Origin: Spirochaetia bacterium UBA5763
Lineage (GTDB): Bacteria; Spirochaetota; UBA4802; UBA5550
Assembly: GCA_002418835.1 (NCBI GenBank)
Contig: DIEX01000018.1
Span: 306,140 to 370,139, forward strand
Direction of reading: 5' to 3'
Length of the DNA stretch: 64,000 nucleotides
Shown in pieces: positions 9,424 to 17,663 of the stretch. The notes beneath the pieces were generated by a model that was not told the DNA's origin, did not search any database, and worked only from the letters and a program-made list of their open reading frames with translations. The position numbers and the translations under genes are program-made. Position 1 is the first letter of the stretch. Each line of letters starts with the position of its first letter.

Positions 9424-9647
9424 TTCAGGTCCTTTTTATTTGTATGAGGTTGCTAAAGTATTTTTACCTGTATTTTTGTAAAACGATATTTTCAGGTCAA
9501 AATTGAAATTTTAATCCTGCGCGCACTTTAAAAGGGTTTTTTAAAGCTCCCGTTCTATCTGAATTTAATTGTAAAGCAGATGCGTGTAAATGTCAATTTA
9601 AGTTTTTTCTAAATTGCTTTATTTTTATAATTATTATGCAAGTAGTT

Positions 9648-9674
9648 TAATATATAAAACATTTCAGCCGATAT
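9648..9674 (+). promoter_or_regulatory. Sigma28 (FliA)-type promoter of a chemotaxis receptor gene
   Basis: TAAT (9648-9651), exactly 15 bases, then GCCGATAT (9667-9674), against the FliA consensus TAAA-N15-GCCGATAA. It lies 37 bases before the receptor start at 9712, where a motility sigma factor promoter is expected. The 288-base gap between nrdJ and this gene is otherwise AT-rich with nothing else recognised. Confidence 0.6.
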
Positions 9675-9711
9675 TAAAAATAGTGGTTTCATGGCCTTAA
9701 GGGGGAAAGCA

Positions 9712-11298
9712 ATGAAAATAGAACTCACAGCGCGTCAGCATCTGGAAAGAAGAGGGGCATTTTTTTATATAATTGCATACTCGATACTCTTCGCAAGTTC
9801 AGTTACTCTTCAGACAATAGCGGGATTAGCAGCAAAGGAGATTGTTCCGGGGATCGTTGTCAATGGGACAGCTCTTGCTCTGGCTTTTTATGTTTATTAC
9901 AAAAAGAGCAGGGGGATAAAAATTATTATAGTTCCCTGGATTCTCGGTTTTATAAGCGTGTCAGCGCCTCTTGCGGTTAAGTATAATTACATGATTCAGG
10001 GGGGATGGACTTACGCTGTGCAGTCAACAAATTCAACAATGGGTGTGGTTGCTTTTGCCGCAATGCTCTATCTTTATTACCAGCCGAGGCTTTTTAAATT
10101 CTTCAGTTTTTATGCAATGGCAAACTGGATTCTTTTTATCTACCTTGCATACAGAAATGGAGCAGAGCTTTATTTTCAGAGCCATATAAACGGAGTTCCC
10201 ATTACATCCGGTCTTATAGTTTACAGGGAAGTATTTGTGATGCTCACTGTTATTGTGATTTTTCTCATAACATACAGAAACATACCTGATATAATAAAGT
10301 ATGAAGAGAGAATGGAGGTGCAGACTGAACAGCTCAAGAAGAATGCTGAAGCGCAGCTATCCATGACAGCCTTAATCAAAGACAAGATGAACATCCTCTT
10401 CCAGAAAGTAAACGCTCAGAATGAGCTTATAAGCGGATTTAACCAGAAGATGGAGACTCAGTCTGCAAGTTTTGCCGAGATGTCAGCCACAATGGAGGAG
10501 CTCGCGGGCTCCGCTGAGCAGATTGCCTTTGAGTCTGTTACACAGCTTGAAGGAAACGTTAAGATGGAATCCATCATCGATGAGTTTAAGAATATACAGG
10601 TTGAGACAAAGAAAAATCTTGAGGAGACTTATAGTGACATTCAGTCTGTCTCTGATAAAAGCACAACTGCCAATGATGAGCTTATGGAGGTTGAAAAAAC
10701 TGTAATTGCCATAAAGGATCAGAGTGGCAAGATTGGAGAGACTGTTAACCTGATTGTTGACATAGCGGATAAGATTAATCTCCTGTCTCTCAATGCTTCT
10801 ATTGAGGCAGCCAGGGCCGGAGAGGCGGGCCGCGGTTTTGCTGTTGTTGCTGATGAGATCGGGAAACTGGCGTTCCAGACACAGGAGAGCATCAAGGAGA
10901 TTGAGAAAGTCCTTTCTGTGAGCGCGAAAAATACTGTTGATGGTGTTGCTGTTATCCAGAAAACAGCCGAGATGATGCGGGAGATGATCAATCACATGAA
11001 GGCCAGCTCCAGCAAGGTACAGACGCTACAGGAATCGATATTTATTGAAGAGAAGTATATAAAGATCATAATATCACAGATGAAGGACAATATCTCACTT
11101 GCCAAGAAGATCGGAACAGCAACAGATGAGCAGAAGGTTGCTGTTGAGTCCACTTCGCAGGCAATTGAGCACCTGATAGAAATTCTCAACGAAATGGTGG
11201 GTGAACTCAAGGATATGTCAGCAGCGGCTCATGAGATTTATGAAAACGCTGTAGACCTTATGACTGATACAGACAGGGCGCTTAAGGGTGAGGCATAA
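9712..11298 (+). CDS. Methyl-accepting chemotaxis protein with multi-helix membrane sensor
   Basis: 528 residues from the ATG at 9712 (AAGGGGGAAAGCA precedes it; the in-frame ATG at 9691 has no ribosome site). The first 200 residues hold about six hydrophobic helices with short loops and no large periplasmic domain, so it probably senses within or through the membrane. A coiled coil ([18 protein letters not shown]) leads to the signalling domain, whose hairpin tip is [29 protein letters not shown], the CheA/CheW contact zone. HAMP is not evident. The same topology recurs in the truncated receptor at the end of the window. A FliA-like promoter lies just upstream. Ligand unknown. Confidence 0.94.
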   Translation: MKIELTARQHLERRGAFFYIIAYSILFASSVTLQTIAGLAAKEIVPGIVVNGTALALAFYVYYKKSRGIKIIIVPWILGFISVSAPLAVKYNYMIQGGWTYAVQSTNSTMGVVAFAAMLYLYYQPRLFKFFSFYAMANWILFIYLAYRNGAELYFQSHINGVPITSGLIVYREVFVMLTVIVIFLITYRNIPDIIKYEERMEVQTEQLKKNAEAQLSMTALIKDKMNILFQKVNAQNELISGFNQKMETQSASFAEMSATMEELAGSAEQIAFESVTQLEGNVKMESIIDEFKNIQVETKKNLEETYSDIQSVSDKSTTANDELMEVEKTVIAIKDQSGKIGETVNLIVDIADKINLLSLNASIEAARAGEAGRGFAVVADEIGKLAFQTQESIKEIEKVLSVSAKNTVDGVAVIQKTAEMMREMINHMKASSSKVQTLQESIFIEEKYIKIIISQMKDNISLAKKIGTATDEQKVAVESTSQAIEHLIEILNEMVGELKDMSAAAHEIYENAVDLMTDTDRALKGEA

Positions 11299-11305
11299 GG
11301 ATATT

Positions 11306-11333
11306 GTAAAGACGTATTGTCATACGTCTTTAC
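11306..11333. terminator. Bidirectional terminator hairpin
   Basis: GTAAAGACGTAT (11306-11317) and ATACGTCTTTAC (11322-11333) make a perfect 12-bp stem with a 4-base loop. It sits between the convergent receptor and hydrolase genes and includes the hydrolase stop codon, so both transcripts can use it. Confidence 0.75.
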
Positions 11334-12121
11334 AGAATTTCCGTTTTCAGGATCTCATAGAATTTTTTTGAAGCATGTTTTTCCAGCCAGGGGTAGTGTC
11401 CGCACTTTTCAAGAAGTATAAACCTGAAATCTTTTATAACCCGTGCAAGGGGGATCTCCACCCCCTCTGATGGATGGGGATCGTGATCTCCATGTATGGC
11501 CAGGACAGGGCATTTCAGAAGAGAAGCTGTTTTCAGAAGGGCTCCGCTGCTCCGTAATTCCGCTGCTTTACTCCAGACAGAATTGAATACCCTGGAATTC
11601 ATCTCTATATTATTTCCATAATCCTCACCTTCACCACCTGTTTCATAAAAGTCAGATTTTAAAAAAAGTTTATGCAGGCGTTTTGATAAGAATTTATCCT
11701 CACCGGAACGGGATGCTGTGAGACTCTGCATTAATGAACTGAATTCAATCTTTTCCTTCGGGCTTAGACGTTCAATTCTGCGTTTATGAATTGCGGCAGC
11801 GTAATGATCTTCAAAAGGGGCGCTTGCAACAAGTATAAGCTTTGAAACAGCTTCAGGATAACGCGCGGCAGTTAGCAGCGAGAGCCATGCTCCCCAGGAA
11901 TGCCCTATGAGAACAACAGGGGGCTCTCCCCAATTTTTAATAAGCCTGTAAAGCTCATCAATTTCACCATCAACGCTGCACTCTGTCTGTATCGGTTCAA
12001 GTATGCCTGTATATTCTGACAGCTTCAAAGCAATGTCAGCAACTCCGCCCTGTGCTCCGGGGCCGCCATGAACAACTGCTGTTCTGTAGGGGGGGATTCC
12101 GTATTTACGGGGATTTTCCAT
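11330..12121 (-). CDS. Alpha/beta-fold hydrolase
   Basis: 263 residues with a full catalytic set: oxyanion HGGPG (residues 18-22), nucleophile elbow GHSWG (Ser75), acid in GDHDPHP (about residue 213) and base in CGHYPW (about residue 243). HGGPG plus GHSWG is typical of the proline-iminopeptidase/epoxide-hydrolase branch. The protein has no signal peptide, so it should be cytoplasmic. The cap region (residues 105-195) is helical. Substrate cannot be told from sequence. It is a single gene, ending in a terminator shared with the chemotaxis receptor and divergent from the ABC transporter operon. Confidence 0.92.
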   Translation of the reverse strand: MENPRKYGIPPYRTAVVHGGPGAQGGVADIALKLSEYTGILEPIQTECSVDGEIDELYRLIKNWGEPPVVLIGHSWGAWLSLLTAARYPEAVSKLILVASAPFEDHYAAAIHKRRIERLSPKEKIEFSSLMQSLTASRSGEDKFLSKRLHKLFLKSDFYETGGEGEDYGNNIEMNSRVFNSVWSKAAELRSSGALLKTASLLKCPVLAIHGDHDPHPSEGVEIPLARVIKDFRFILLEKCGHYPWLEKHASKKFYEILKTEIL

Positions 12122-12199
12122 TCAGGCTCTCCTTATAATAAGTGATGGTTAACCGGGTAAAACGTCAACAATTAAGCAGAAAATTCTATGCTCTAAAAT

Positions 12200-12228
12200 T
12201 TGACTATAGTATTTTTTTTTCATATATT
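12200..12228 (+). promoter_or_regulatory. Sigma70-type promoter of the ABC transporter operon
   Basis: TTGACT (12200-12205), a 17-base spacer, TATATT (12223-12228): ten of twelve consensus bases at ideal spacing. The binding-protein ATG lies 36 bases downstream with GGGGGAAC as its ribosome site. Confidence 0.65.
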
Positions 12229-12264
12229 AAATCATCTCAATTTTAATCCATTACAGGGGGAACA

Positions 12265-13308
12265 ATGAAGAAGTTAATTATCGCAGTTATACTATTATCG
12301 ATGGTCTTTTTGTCACTATCATGCGGACAGCAGAAGAAGGAATACCGTATAGCATGGTCTCACTACACAGGGTGGGAGCCCTGGGAGTATGCTGACCACG
12401 CCGGTATTTTAAAGAAATGGGGGGATAAATACAACATCACCATAAAGCTGGAGCGGATTAACGATTATATTGAATCTATCAACCTTTTTACGGCAGGCAA
12501 GTTCCAGGGGTGTGCCATGACAAATATGGACGCGCTCACAATCCCCGCAGTGGGTGGAATTGATTCCAGTGTGATCATAGTGGGGGACTATTCAAACGGG
12601 AATGACGGGATAATAACCAGGGTAGGGAAGAGTCTGAAGGATCTTAAAGGTAAAAAGGTTATGCTGGTGCAGCTGTCTGTTTCTCACTATCTTCTATCAA
12701 GAGCACTTGACATGAACAGCATGCAGGAGAAGGAGATGACTCTCATTAATACAAGCGATGCCGAAATCGGGGCAATATTTAAAACACAGAAAGATGCAGC
12801 AGCTGTCACATGGAATCCGATTCTTATGAATGCTGTGAAGACTCCGGGCGCGTCAATGATCTTTGATTCATCAAAGATTCCGGGTGAAATTCTTGATCTT
12901 ATGGTGGTGCATTCAAAGGCTCCGGATGAACTGAAGAAAGCTCTCACAGGAGCATGGTTTGAAACCATGCAGGCCCTTGAGGATAAAGAGAAGATGAAGG
13001 CTGCTGTTGAATATATGGCTGCAAATTCAGGAGCAACTTACGACGAGTTTATCGCGCAGCTTAAAACAACAGCAATGTTCTACAAAGCTGCGGATGCTGC
13101 AAAATTTACAAAAGATGATAAACTGAAGAAAACCATGGACTATGTCCGTAAATTCAGCTTTGACAAGGGGCTCTTCGGAAAAGCTGCTGCAAGCGCTGAC
13201 TATGTGGGGATCGAGTTCCCTGACGGAACTGTGCTTGGCGACAAAAAAAATGTGAAGCTCCGTTTTGATGATAAATATATACAGATGGCTGCGGACGGTA
13301 AACTTTGA
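12265..13308 (+). CDS. NitT/TauT-type ABC transporter substrate-binding lipoprotein
   Basis: 347 residues; lipoprotein signal ending FLSLSC. The mature start YRIAWSHYTGWEPWEYAD followed by GILKKWGDKYNITI, and the later VTWNPILM segment, match the NMT1-like periplasmic binding proteins. From memory the closest annotated group is the putative urea-type binding protein found near urea carboxylase genes. No urea carboxylase or urease gene is near, so the substrate is open. It is the first gene of a three-gene operon with permease and ATPase (1-base and 12-base gaps). Two further proteins of the same broad fold, fused to OmpA domains, are encoded 2-5 kb downstream. Confidence 0.9.
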   Translation: MKKLIIAVILLSMVFLSLSCGQQKKEYRIAWSHYTGWEPWEYADHAGILKKWGDKYNITIKLERINDYIESINLFTAGKFQGCAMTNMDALTIPAVGGIDSSVIIVGDYSNGNDGIITRVGKSLKDLKGKKVMLVQLSVSHYLLSRALDMNSMQEKEMTLINTSDAEIGAIFKTQKDAAAVTWNPILMNAVKTPGASMIFDSSKIPGEILDLMVVHSKAPDELKKALTGAWFETMQALEDKEKMKAAVEYMAANSGATYDEFIAQLKTTAMFYKAADAAKFTKDDKLKKTMDYVRKFSFDKGLFGKAAASADYVGIEFPDGTVLGDKKNVKLRFDDKYIQMAADGKL

Positions 13309-13309
13309 A

Positions 13310-14164
13310 ATGAGTGACCGTATATCATCAGAACTCAGGCATCCGAAGTTTTTCGGATTTGCAGCAAGGCCGTCAGGGAAATTGAAGTTTTTATTGACGG
13401 CACTCCCTTTTATTCTTTCTATTGCAATCTACTTTACCGCATCACAGATCAGGCACGCGGAGAATCCGGGGGATAAAATTCTCCCCACCTTCAGCCAGAT
13501 GGGTGAGGCTGTTTATATGATGGCATTCGAGATCGATCCCCGTACAGGGGAGAGACTTATGCTCACTGATACTTTATCCAGTATGAAACGGATTTTTATC
13601 GGTATGATTGCAGCATCTCTGCTTGGTCTTATCATCGGGCTTAACATGGGGCTCTTCCCCGGTGTGGAAGCTCTCTCTTCTGTGTTTATTACTTTTATCT
13701 CAATAATTCCCCCACTCTCCATCCTGCCGATCATTTTTATTACATTAGGGGTTGATGAGTTTGCAAAGATTATGCTGATATTTATCGGAACATTCCCGCT
13801 TATCTGCAGGGATATTTATCTTACAGTGAAGAAGATCCCGGTGGAGCAGATTACGAAGTCGCTGACTATCGGGGCAAGTCAGTTCCAGACGACTTATGGT
13901 ATTATTATGCCGCAGGTTATCCCGAGGCTTATTGACACAACGCGTCTCTCCTTTGGTGCAGCATGGCTGTTCCTCATTGCTGCTGAGGCTATTGTATCTG
14001 ACAGCGGACTCGGATACCGCATATTCCTCGTAAGGCGGTATCTTGCAATGGATATAATCATACCTTACGTGTTTCTTATCACATTTCTGGGGTTTGCCAT
14101 AGACTGGTCTCTGAAGAAGTTCGTGGCCCGGAAATACTCCTGGTATATAAAGAGCAAGGGGTGA
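13310..14164 (+). CDS. ABC transporter permease (NitT/TauT family)
   Basis: About 284 residues from the ATG at 13310, one base after the stop of the binding-protein gene; the longer in-frame start at 13265 would overlap that gene and lacks a ribosome site. Hydrophobic segments near residues 28-48, 88-110, 115-140, 150-170, 205-230 and 250-270 give about six helices. The cytoplasmic EAA-like loop that docks the ATPase is TIGASQFQTTYGIIMPQVIPRLID. The SSVFITFISIIPPLSILPI segment is typical of the SsuC/TauC-type permease fold. Works with the adjacent binding protein and ATPase as one importer. Confidence 0.93.
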   Translation: MSDRISSELRHPKFFGFAARPSGKLKFLLTALPFILSIAIYFTASQIRHAENPGDKILPTFSQMGEAVYMMAFEIDPRTGERLMLTDTLSSMKRIFIGMIAASLLGLIIGLNMGLFPGVEALSSVFITFISIIPPLSILPIIFITLGVDEFAKIMLIFIGTFPLICRDIYLTVKKIPVEQITKSLTIGASQFQTTYGIIMPQVIPRLIDTTRLSFGAAWLFLIAAEAIVSDSGLGYRIFLVRRYLAMDIIIPYVFLITFLGFAIDWSLKKFVARKYSWYIKSKG

Positions 14165-14176
14165 GAGGCCGCTGAG

Positions 14177-15067
14177 ATGACAAAGAAAACAGATAATATT
14201 CTATATATTGAAAATGTCTACAAGGAGTACGGCGGAAGGGTTGTGCTTGATGATATAGATTTCTGCATAAGCGAGGGAGAGTTCTGCACAGTGGTTGGGC
14301 CAAGCGGATGTGGAAAGTCTACTCTGCTGCGGCTTATTCTGGGGCAGGAGCTTCCGGATTCAGGGCTCATTCATTTTAACGGTGAGCCCATAGGTTTTGC
14401 GGATACCAGGCGCGGTGTTGTTTATCAGAAGTATTCTCTCTATCCTCACATTTCCGTGATAGAAAATGTGATGCTTGGGAAGAAGCTGGAGCTGGGGCTT
14501 CTTAAATCCGGGAGAAAACTCAGGGGCATCAGGGATGAAGCAGTTGAGTTTCTGCAAAGGATGGGACTTGAGGAACACCAGGATAAATATCCCCATGAAC
14601 TATCGGGCGGAATGCAGCAGCGTGTTGCTATTGCACAGGCGCTCATTATGAGGCCGAAAATTCTGCTCATGGATGAGCCCTTCGGTGCGCTCGACCCCGG
14701 AATGCGTGAAGCAATGCAGGTATTCATCCTTGAGATATGGGAAAGGTCTGATATGACGATTCTCTTTGTGACGCACGACCTTGAGGAGGCTGTATATCTC
14801 GGAACACGGATTATTGTTCTTTCGCAGTATTATACTGACGGGCGTGGAGTTGATGTTCAGCGTGGCGCTAAAATTGTTGCGGACTATGAACTGAAGTACA
14901 GAGCTGCAACAACTAAAGCAAAGGAGACCGCAAATTTCGGTATGCTTGTAGGTAAGGTAAGGAGAGAGGGTTTTGATCCTCGGCAGAGGACTCATGTAAC
15001 AGATTTTAATCTTCAGCATCCCGATTCGTTTCAGAGCCTTACTGATATTGAAAGACGGAAGGTGTAG
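14177..15067 (+). CDS. ABC transporter ATP-binding protein (NitT/TauT family)
   Basis: 296 residues with all ATPase motifs in order: Walker A GPSGCGKST (41-49), Q-loop VVYQKYSLYPH, signature LSGGMQQR, Walker B ILLMDEPFGALD and H-loop THDLEE. A C-terminal extension of about 60 residues (from ADYELKYRAATTKAKET) is longer than in SsuB/TauB and similar to extensions in the urea-carboxylase-linked group. Starts 12 bases after the permease stop. Forms the motor of the importer with the two upstream genes. Confidence 0.95.
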   Translation: MTKKTDNILYIENVYKEYGGRVVLDDIDFCISEGEFCTVVGPSGCGKSTLLRLILGQELPDSGLIHFNGEPIGFADTRRGVVYQKYSLYPHISVIENVMLGKKLELGLLKSGRKLRGIRDEAVEFLQRMGLEEHQDKYPHELSGGMQQRVAIAQALIMRPKILLMDEPFGALDPGMREAMQVFILEIWERSDMTILFVTHDLEEAVYLGTRIIVLSQYYTDGRGVDVQRGAKIVADYELKYRAATTKAKETANFGMLVGKVRREGFDPRQRTHVTDFNLQHPDSFQSLTDIERRKV

Positions 15068-15090
15068 AAAATTTACCAGTTATTTTAAAC

Positions 15091-15194
15091 GTATGAGAGA
15101 AATCTGTGCTATATAGTAATCATTTTTATAAACCTGTTTAAGTCTAAAAAATAGATTTCTCACCCGAAGAATTGAAGAGGGTTCGAAATGACAT
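15091..15194. repeat. Degenerate copy of a dispersed TTCGAAATGACA-ended element
   Basis: GAGAAATCT (15097-15105) and AGATTTCTC (15153-15161) form a 9-bp inverted repeat, and the right end TTCGAAATGACAT (15182-15194) equals the right end of the better preserved element at 58022-58167. The left terminus is lost. It occupies the gap between the ABC transporter operon and the SBP-OmpA operon. Confidence 0.55.
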
Positions 15195-15241
15195 GACGCA
15201 TAATTTTTTAAAGTATTTTAACTATATGAAGGTGTAATCCT

Positions 15242-16918
15242 ATGAATAAAAAGATCAGGCTTCTATTACTCTGTACAGCCATTACACTTATTGTACTCCC
15301 TTTCACAAGTTGTAAAAAGAAGGCACCGGAAGGGGAAACTGATCCTGAAGTTGGTGAACTTAAAGGGGGTGATGCTCTGAAAGTTCCTCTTATCGCATGG
15401 GGCGCGGATATTATTACTATCCATGCTAACGGGAAAAACTCGAAGACTGTAAAAGGATCTCTTTTTGATGAAGCGGGTCTGTCAATCGATCTGTTCAGAG
15501 AGGACGATTTTAACAGACAGGTGGATATGTATCTGAAAGGTGATATTGTATTTCTCAGGGGAACAATGGGTATGCTGAACATGGCTATTGATAAACTCGG
15601 TACAAGCGCAGCTGCGCAGCCTGTTCTTATTTTTCAGCATTCATGGTCAGCTGGTGGTGATGCCCTGGTTGTCAAAAGCGGGATCAGAAGCGTCAAAGAT
15701 CTGAAGGGTAAAAGAATTGCGATTCAGCGGGGCGGGCCGCATGTTGATTATATGCTTAAACTTCTGAAAGATGCGCAGGTTAAACCAACAGAGGTATCTG
15801 TAGTATGGACAAAGGATCTTGTGGGCGCAAAGGGTGACACCCCTATGTCAAAATTTTCCGGCGGTGATATGGATGCAGCTTTTGTAATTATACCTGATGC
15901 GCTGGCCCTGACTTCGCAGGGAACTGTGGGCACAGGCGCCGAAGATTCGGTTAAGGGGTCAAAGATTCTGCTCTCTACAAAGACGGCTGACAGAATCATC
16001 AGTGATATTTATGCAGTACGCAGGGATTACTTTGAAAAGAATAAAGAGAAGGTTAAAGGATTTGTTAAGTCACTTCTAAAAGCTGAGGAACAGGTCCGTG
16101 ATCTTATAAATAAAAAGGATTCAGCGGAGACTAAGACCCTGCTTTCAGTGAGCGGAAAACTGCTGCTTGATGACGCGGGTGCTGTTGAGGATATGCGCGG
16201 GATGTATACTGATGCGAATATGGCCGGTTATGCGGGTAATGTACGCTTTTTCTCTGACAGTAATTTCCCGCGAAATTACAGGAAACTCGCTTCAGAGATA
16301 CAGGAGTCGTTGATGGTTCTGGGCCTCCTTGGAAAAACTTCAGAAATTTCTTTTGCCGGATGGGATTACAACGAACTCAGGGAGGGCTTGAGATATGCCT
16401 CTGATGTAAAAGTGACCAGGTTTGATGCAGGGAAAGCTTCTCAGGTGGCTGAGAGGCTCAGCGGAAGCGGTGAGGCTCTCTTCTCATTTGAGATAATTTT
16501 TAAGCCTAACCAGAATTCATTTCCTGTGTCACAATATAAACAGGAATTTGACCGTGTTATAGATTTTGCTTCAACTTATGGAGGGGCGTTAATAACCATA
16601 GAGGGTCACACTGATCCAATGGGATTTCTCCGTAAGCAGAAGGAGGGCTCTGACGAACTTGTTCTGAAGAAGATAAGGCAGGCTGCAAAAAATCTCAGTT
16701 ACAGCAGGGCTGACTCCGCAAGAACTGAGATCGTTAAGTATGCCTCATCAAAAGGTATAACACTTGACACTTCGCAGTTTAATATAATCGGTCATGGAAT
16801 TGATGCTCCGAAATTCAGTGTGCCGCAGAATGAAAATGAATGGCACCAGAATATGAGGGTACAGTTCAAGGTGCTCCAGGTTGAGGCGGAGGAGCAGGTT
16901 TTCCGCCCCTTGCAGTAA
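15242..16918 (+). CDS. Substrate-binding protein fused to an OmpA peptidoglycan-binding domain (lipoprotein)
   Basis: 558 residues. A lipoprotein signal ends at LPFTSC (Cys near residue 24). Residues about 45-390 are a type-2 periplasmic binding fold: VPLIAWGADIITIHANG, VDMYLKGDIVFLRGTMGMLN, VKSGIRSVKDLKGKRIAIQ. Residues about 410-558 are an OmpA-C-like domain: FKPNQNSF, ITIEGHTDPMG, SYSRADSARTEIVKYASSKG, FNIIGHGIDAP, NMRVQFKV. That domain binds diaminopimelate peptides of peptidoglycan. No permease fusion exists, so the solute-binding part is held at the cell wall, not dedicated to one transporter. Similar fusions are annotated in proteobacteria as phosphate-type substrate-binding/OmpA family proteins (recalled, not checked). 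First gene of a three-gene operon. Confidence 0.9.
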   Translation: MNKKIRLLLLCTAITLIVLPFTSCKKKAPEGETDPEVGELKGGDALKVPLIAWGADIITIHANGKNSKTVKGSLFDEAGLSIDLFREDDFNRQVDMYLKGDIVFLRGTMGMLNMAIDKLGTSAAAQPVLIFQHSWSAGGDALVVKSGIRSVKDLKGKRIAIQRGGPHVDYMLKLLKDAQVKPTEVSVVWTKDLVGAKGDTPMSKFSGGDMDAAFVIIPDALALTSQGTVGTGAEDSVKGSKILLSTKTADRIISDIYAVRRDYFEKNKEKVKGFVKSLLKAEEQVRDLINKKDSAETKTLLSVSGKLLLDDAGAVEDMRGMYTDANMAGYAGNVRFFSDSNFPRNYRKLASEIQESLMVLGLLGKTSEISFAGWDYNELREGLRYASDVKVTRFDAGKASQVAERLSGSGEALFSFEIIFKPNQNSFPVSQYKQEFDRVIDFASTYGGALITIEGHTDPMGFLRKQKEGSDELVLKKIRQAAKNLSYSRADSARTEIVKYASSKGITLDTSQFNIIGHGIDAPKFSVPQNENEWHQNMRVQFKVLQVEAEEQVFRPLQ

Positions 16919-16930
16919 CCGGAGGAATCT

Positions 16931-17662
16931 ATGAAACATCTAATTAATTTCATTCTTTCAGTTTTTCTCTTAACTGTTGCCTCTTGCGGAGAAAAGGATA
17001 AGGGAGCAAAGGTATATTCTCCTGAAAATGGTTCTTTACCGGGAACTGTTGCTGAGTCAACATGGCCCCCACCTTCAATAAAGGATGAAGTTGAAATTGA
17101 CCTCAAAAATGCGGGGACAAAGAATTATTATATAATATTCGACGGTTCAGGAAGTATGGCCGGTGAAAAAATTGAGATTGCGAAAAAGGCATTCATCAGG
17201 TTCATAAAGATTATACCTGACAAATCTAATATCGGTCTGACGTCATTTGACGCAAACGGATTCCACGAGCGTGCCCCACTTGGTTCATCAAAAAATAAGA
17301 TTATTGAAGAAGTGAATAAGATCAGGGCGGGGGGGAGTACTCCTCTTGGCAGCTGCATAGATATAGCATATCAGAAGCTGGGACTTCAGGCAAAAAAACA
17401 GATGGGTTATGGAGAGTACAGCCTGATTATTCTGACTGACGGGCAGGCTACTGATGGTAATAAAATGGGACATGCAGTTGACCTTATACTAAAGGAGACA
17501 CCAATTGCGATTCATACTATCGGACTGAAGATCGGCACAGGCCACGCCCTTAACCAGCCGGGGCGGATATACTACAAGGCCGCGGAGAATTTCGAGGAGC
17601 TTTCACAGGGCCTTGAGAGCGTGCTTGCCGAAACTGAAAATTTTACTGTAACGGATTTTTAA
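16931..17662 (+). CDS. VWA-domain lipoprotein
   Basis: 243 residues; lipoprotein signal ending TVASC (Cys19). A von Willebrand factor A domain spans about residues 62-235. The metal-ion-dependent adhesion site is complete: DGSGS (71-75), the Thr in AGGSTPLGSC, and the Asp in ILTDGQATDG. VWA domains with intact MIDAS bind protein ligands through a divalent metal. It begins 12 bases after the first SBP-OmpA gene and ends one base before the second, so the three should be made together. Likely role is an envelope assembly factor or partner for the two tethered binding proteins (inference). Confidence 0.92.
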   Translation: MKHLINFILSVFLLTVASCGEKDKGAKVYSPENGSLPGTVAESTWPPPSIKDEVEIDLKNAGTKNYYIIFDGSGSMAGEKIEIAKKAFIRFIKIIPDKSNIGLTSFDANGFHERAPLGSSKNKIIEEVNKIRAGGSTPLGSCIDIAYQKLGLQAKKQMGYGEYSLIILTDGQATDGNKMGHAVDLILKETPIAIHTIGLKIGTGHALNQPGRIYYKAAENFEELSQGLESVLAETENFTVTDF

Positions 17663-17663
17663 T

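Noticed and set aside
9424..9690. Cobalamin riboswitch upstream of nrdJ
   Set aside because: Expected for a B12-dependent enzyme, but no B12-box core could be found on the minus strand; the leader is AT-rich without the conserved elements.
10483..10995. 170-residue minus-strand frame inside the chemotaxis receptor
   Set aside because: Antisense shadow of a strongly conserved signalling domain; no ribosome site or domain.
12122..12264. Guanidine (ykkC-type) or other riboswitch before the urea-type ABC transporter
   Set aside because: Only 143 bases, occupied by an ordinary sigma70-like promoter; no conserved riboswitch core is visible.
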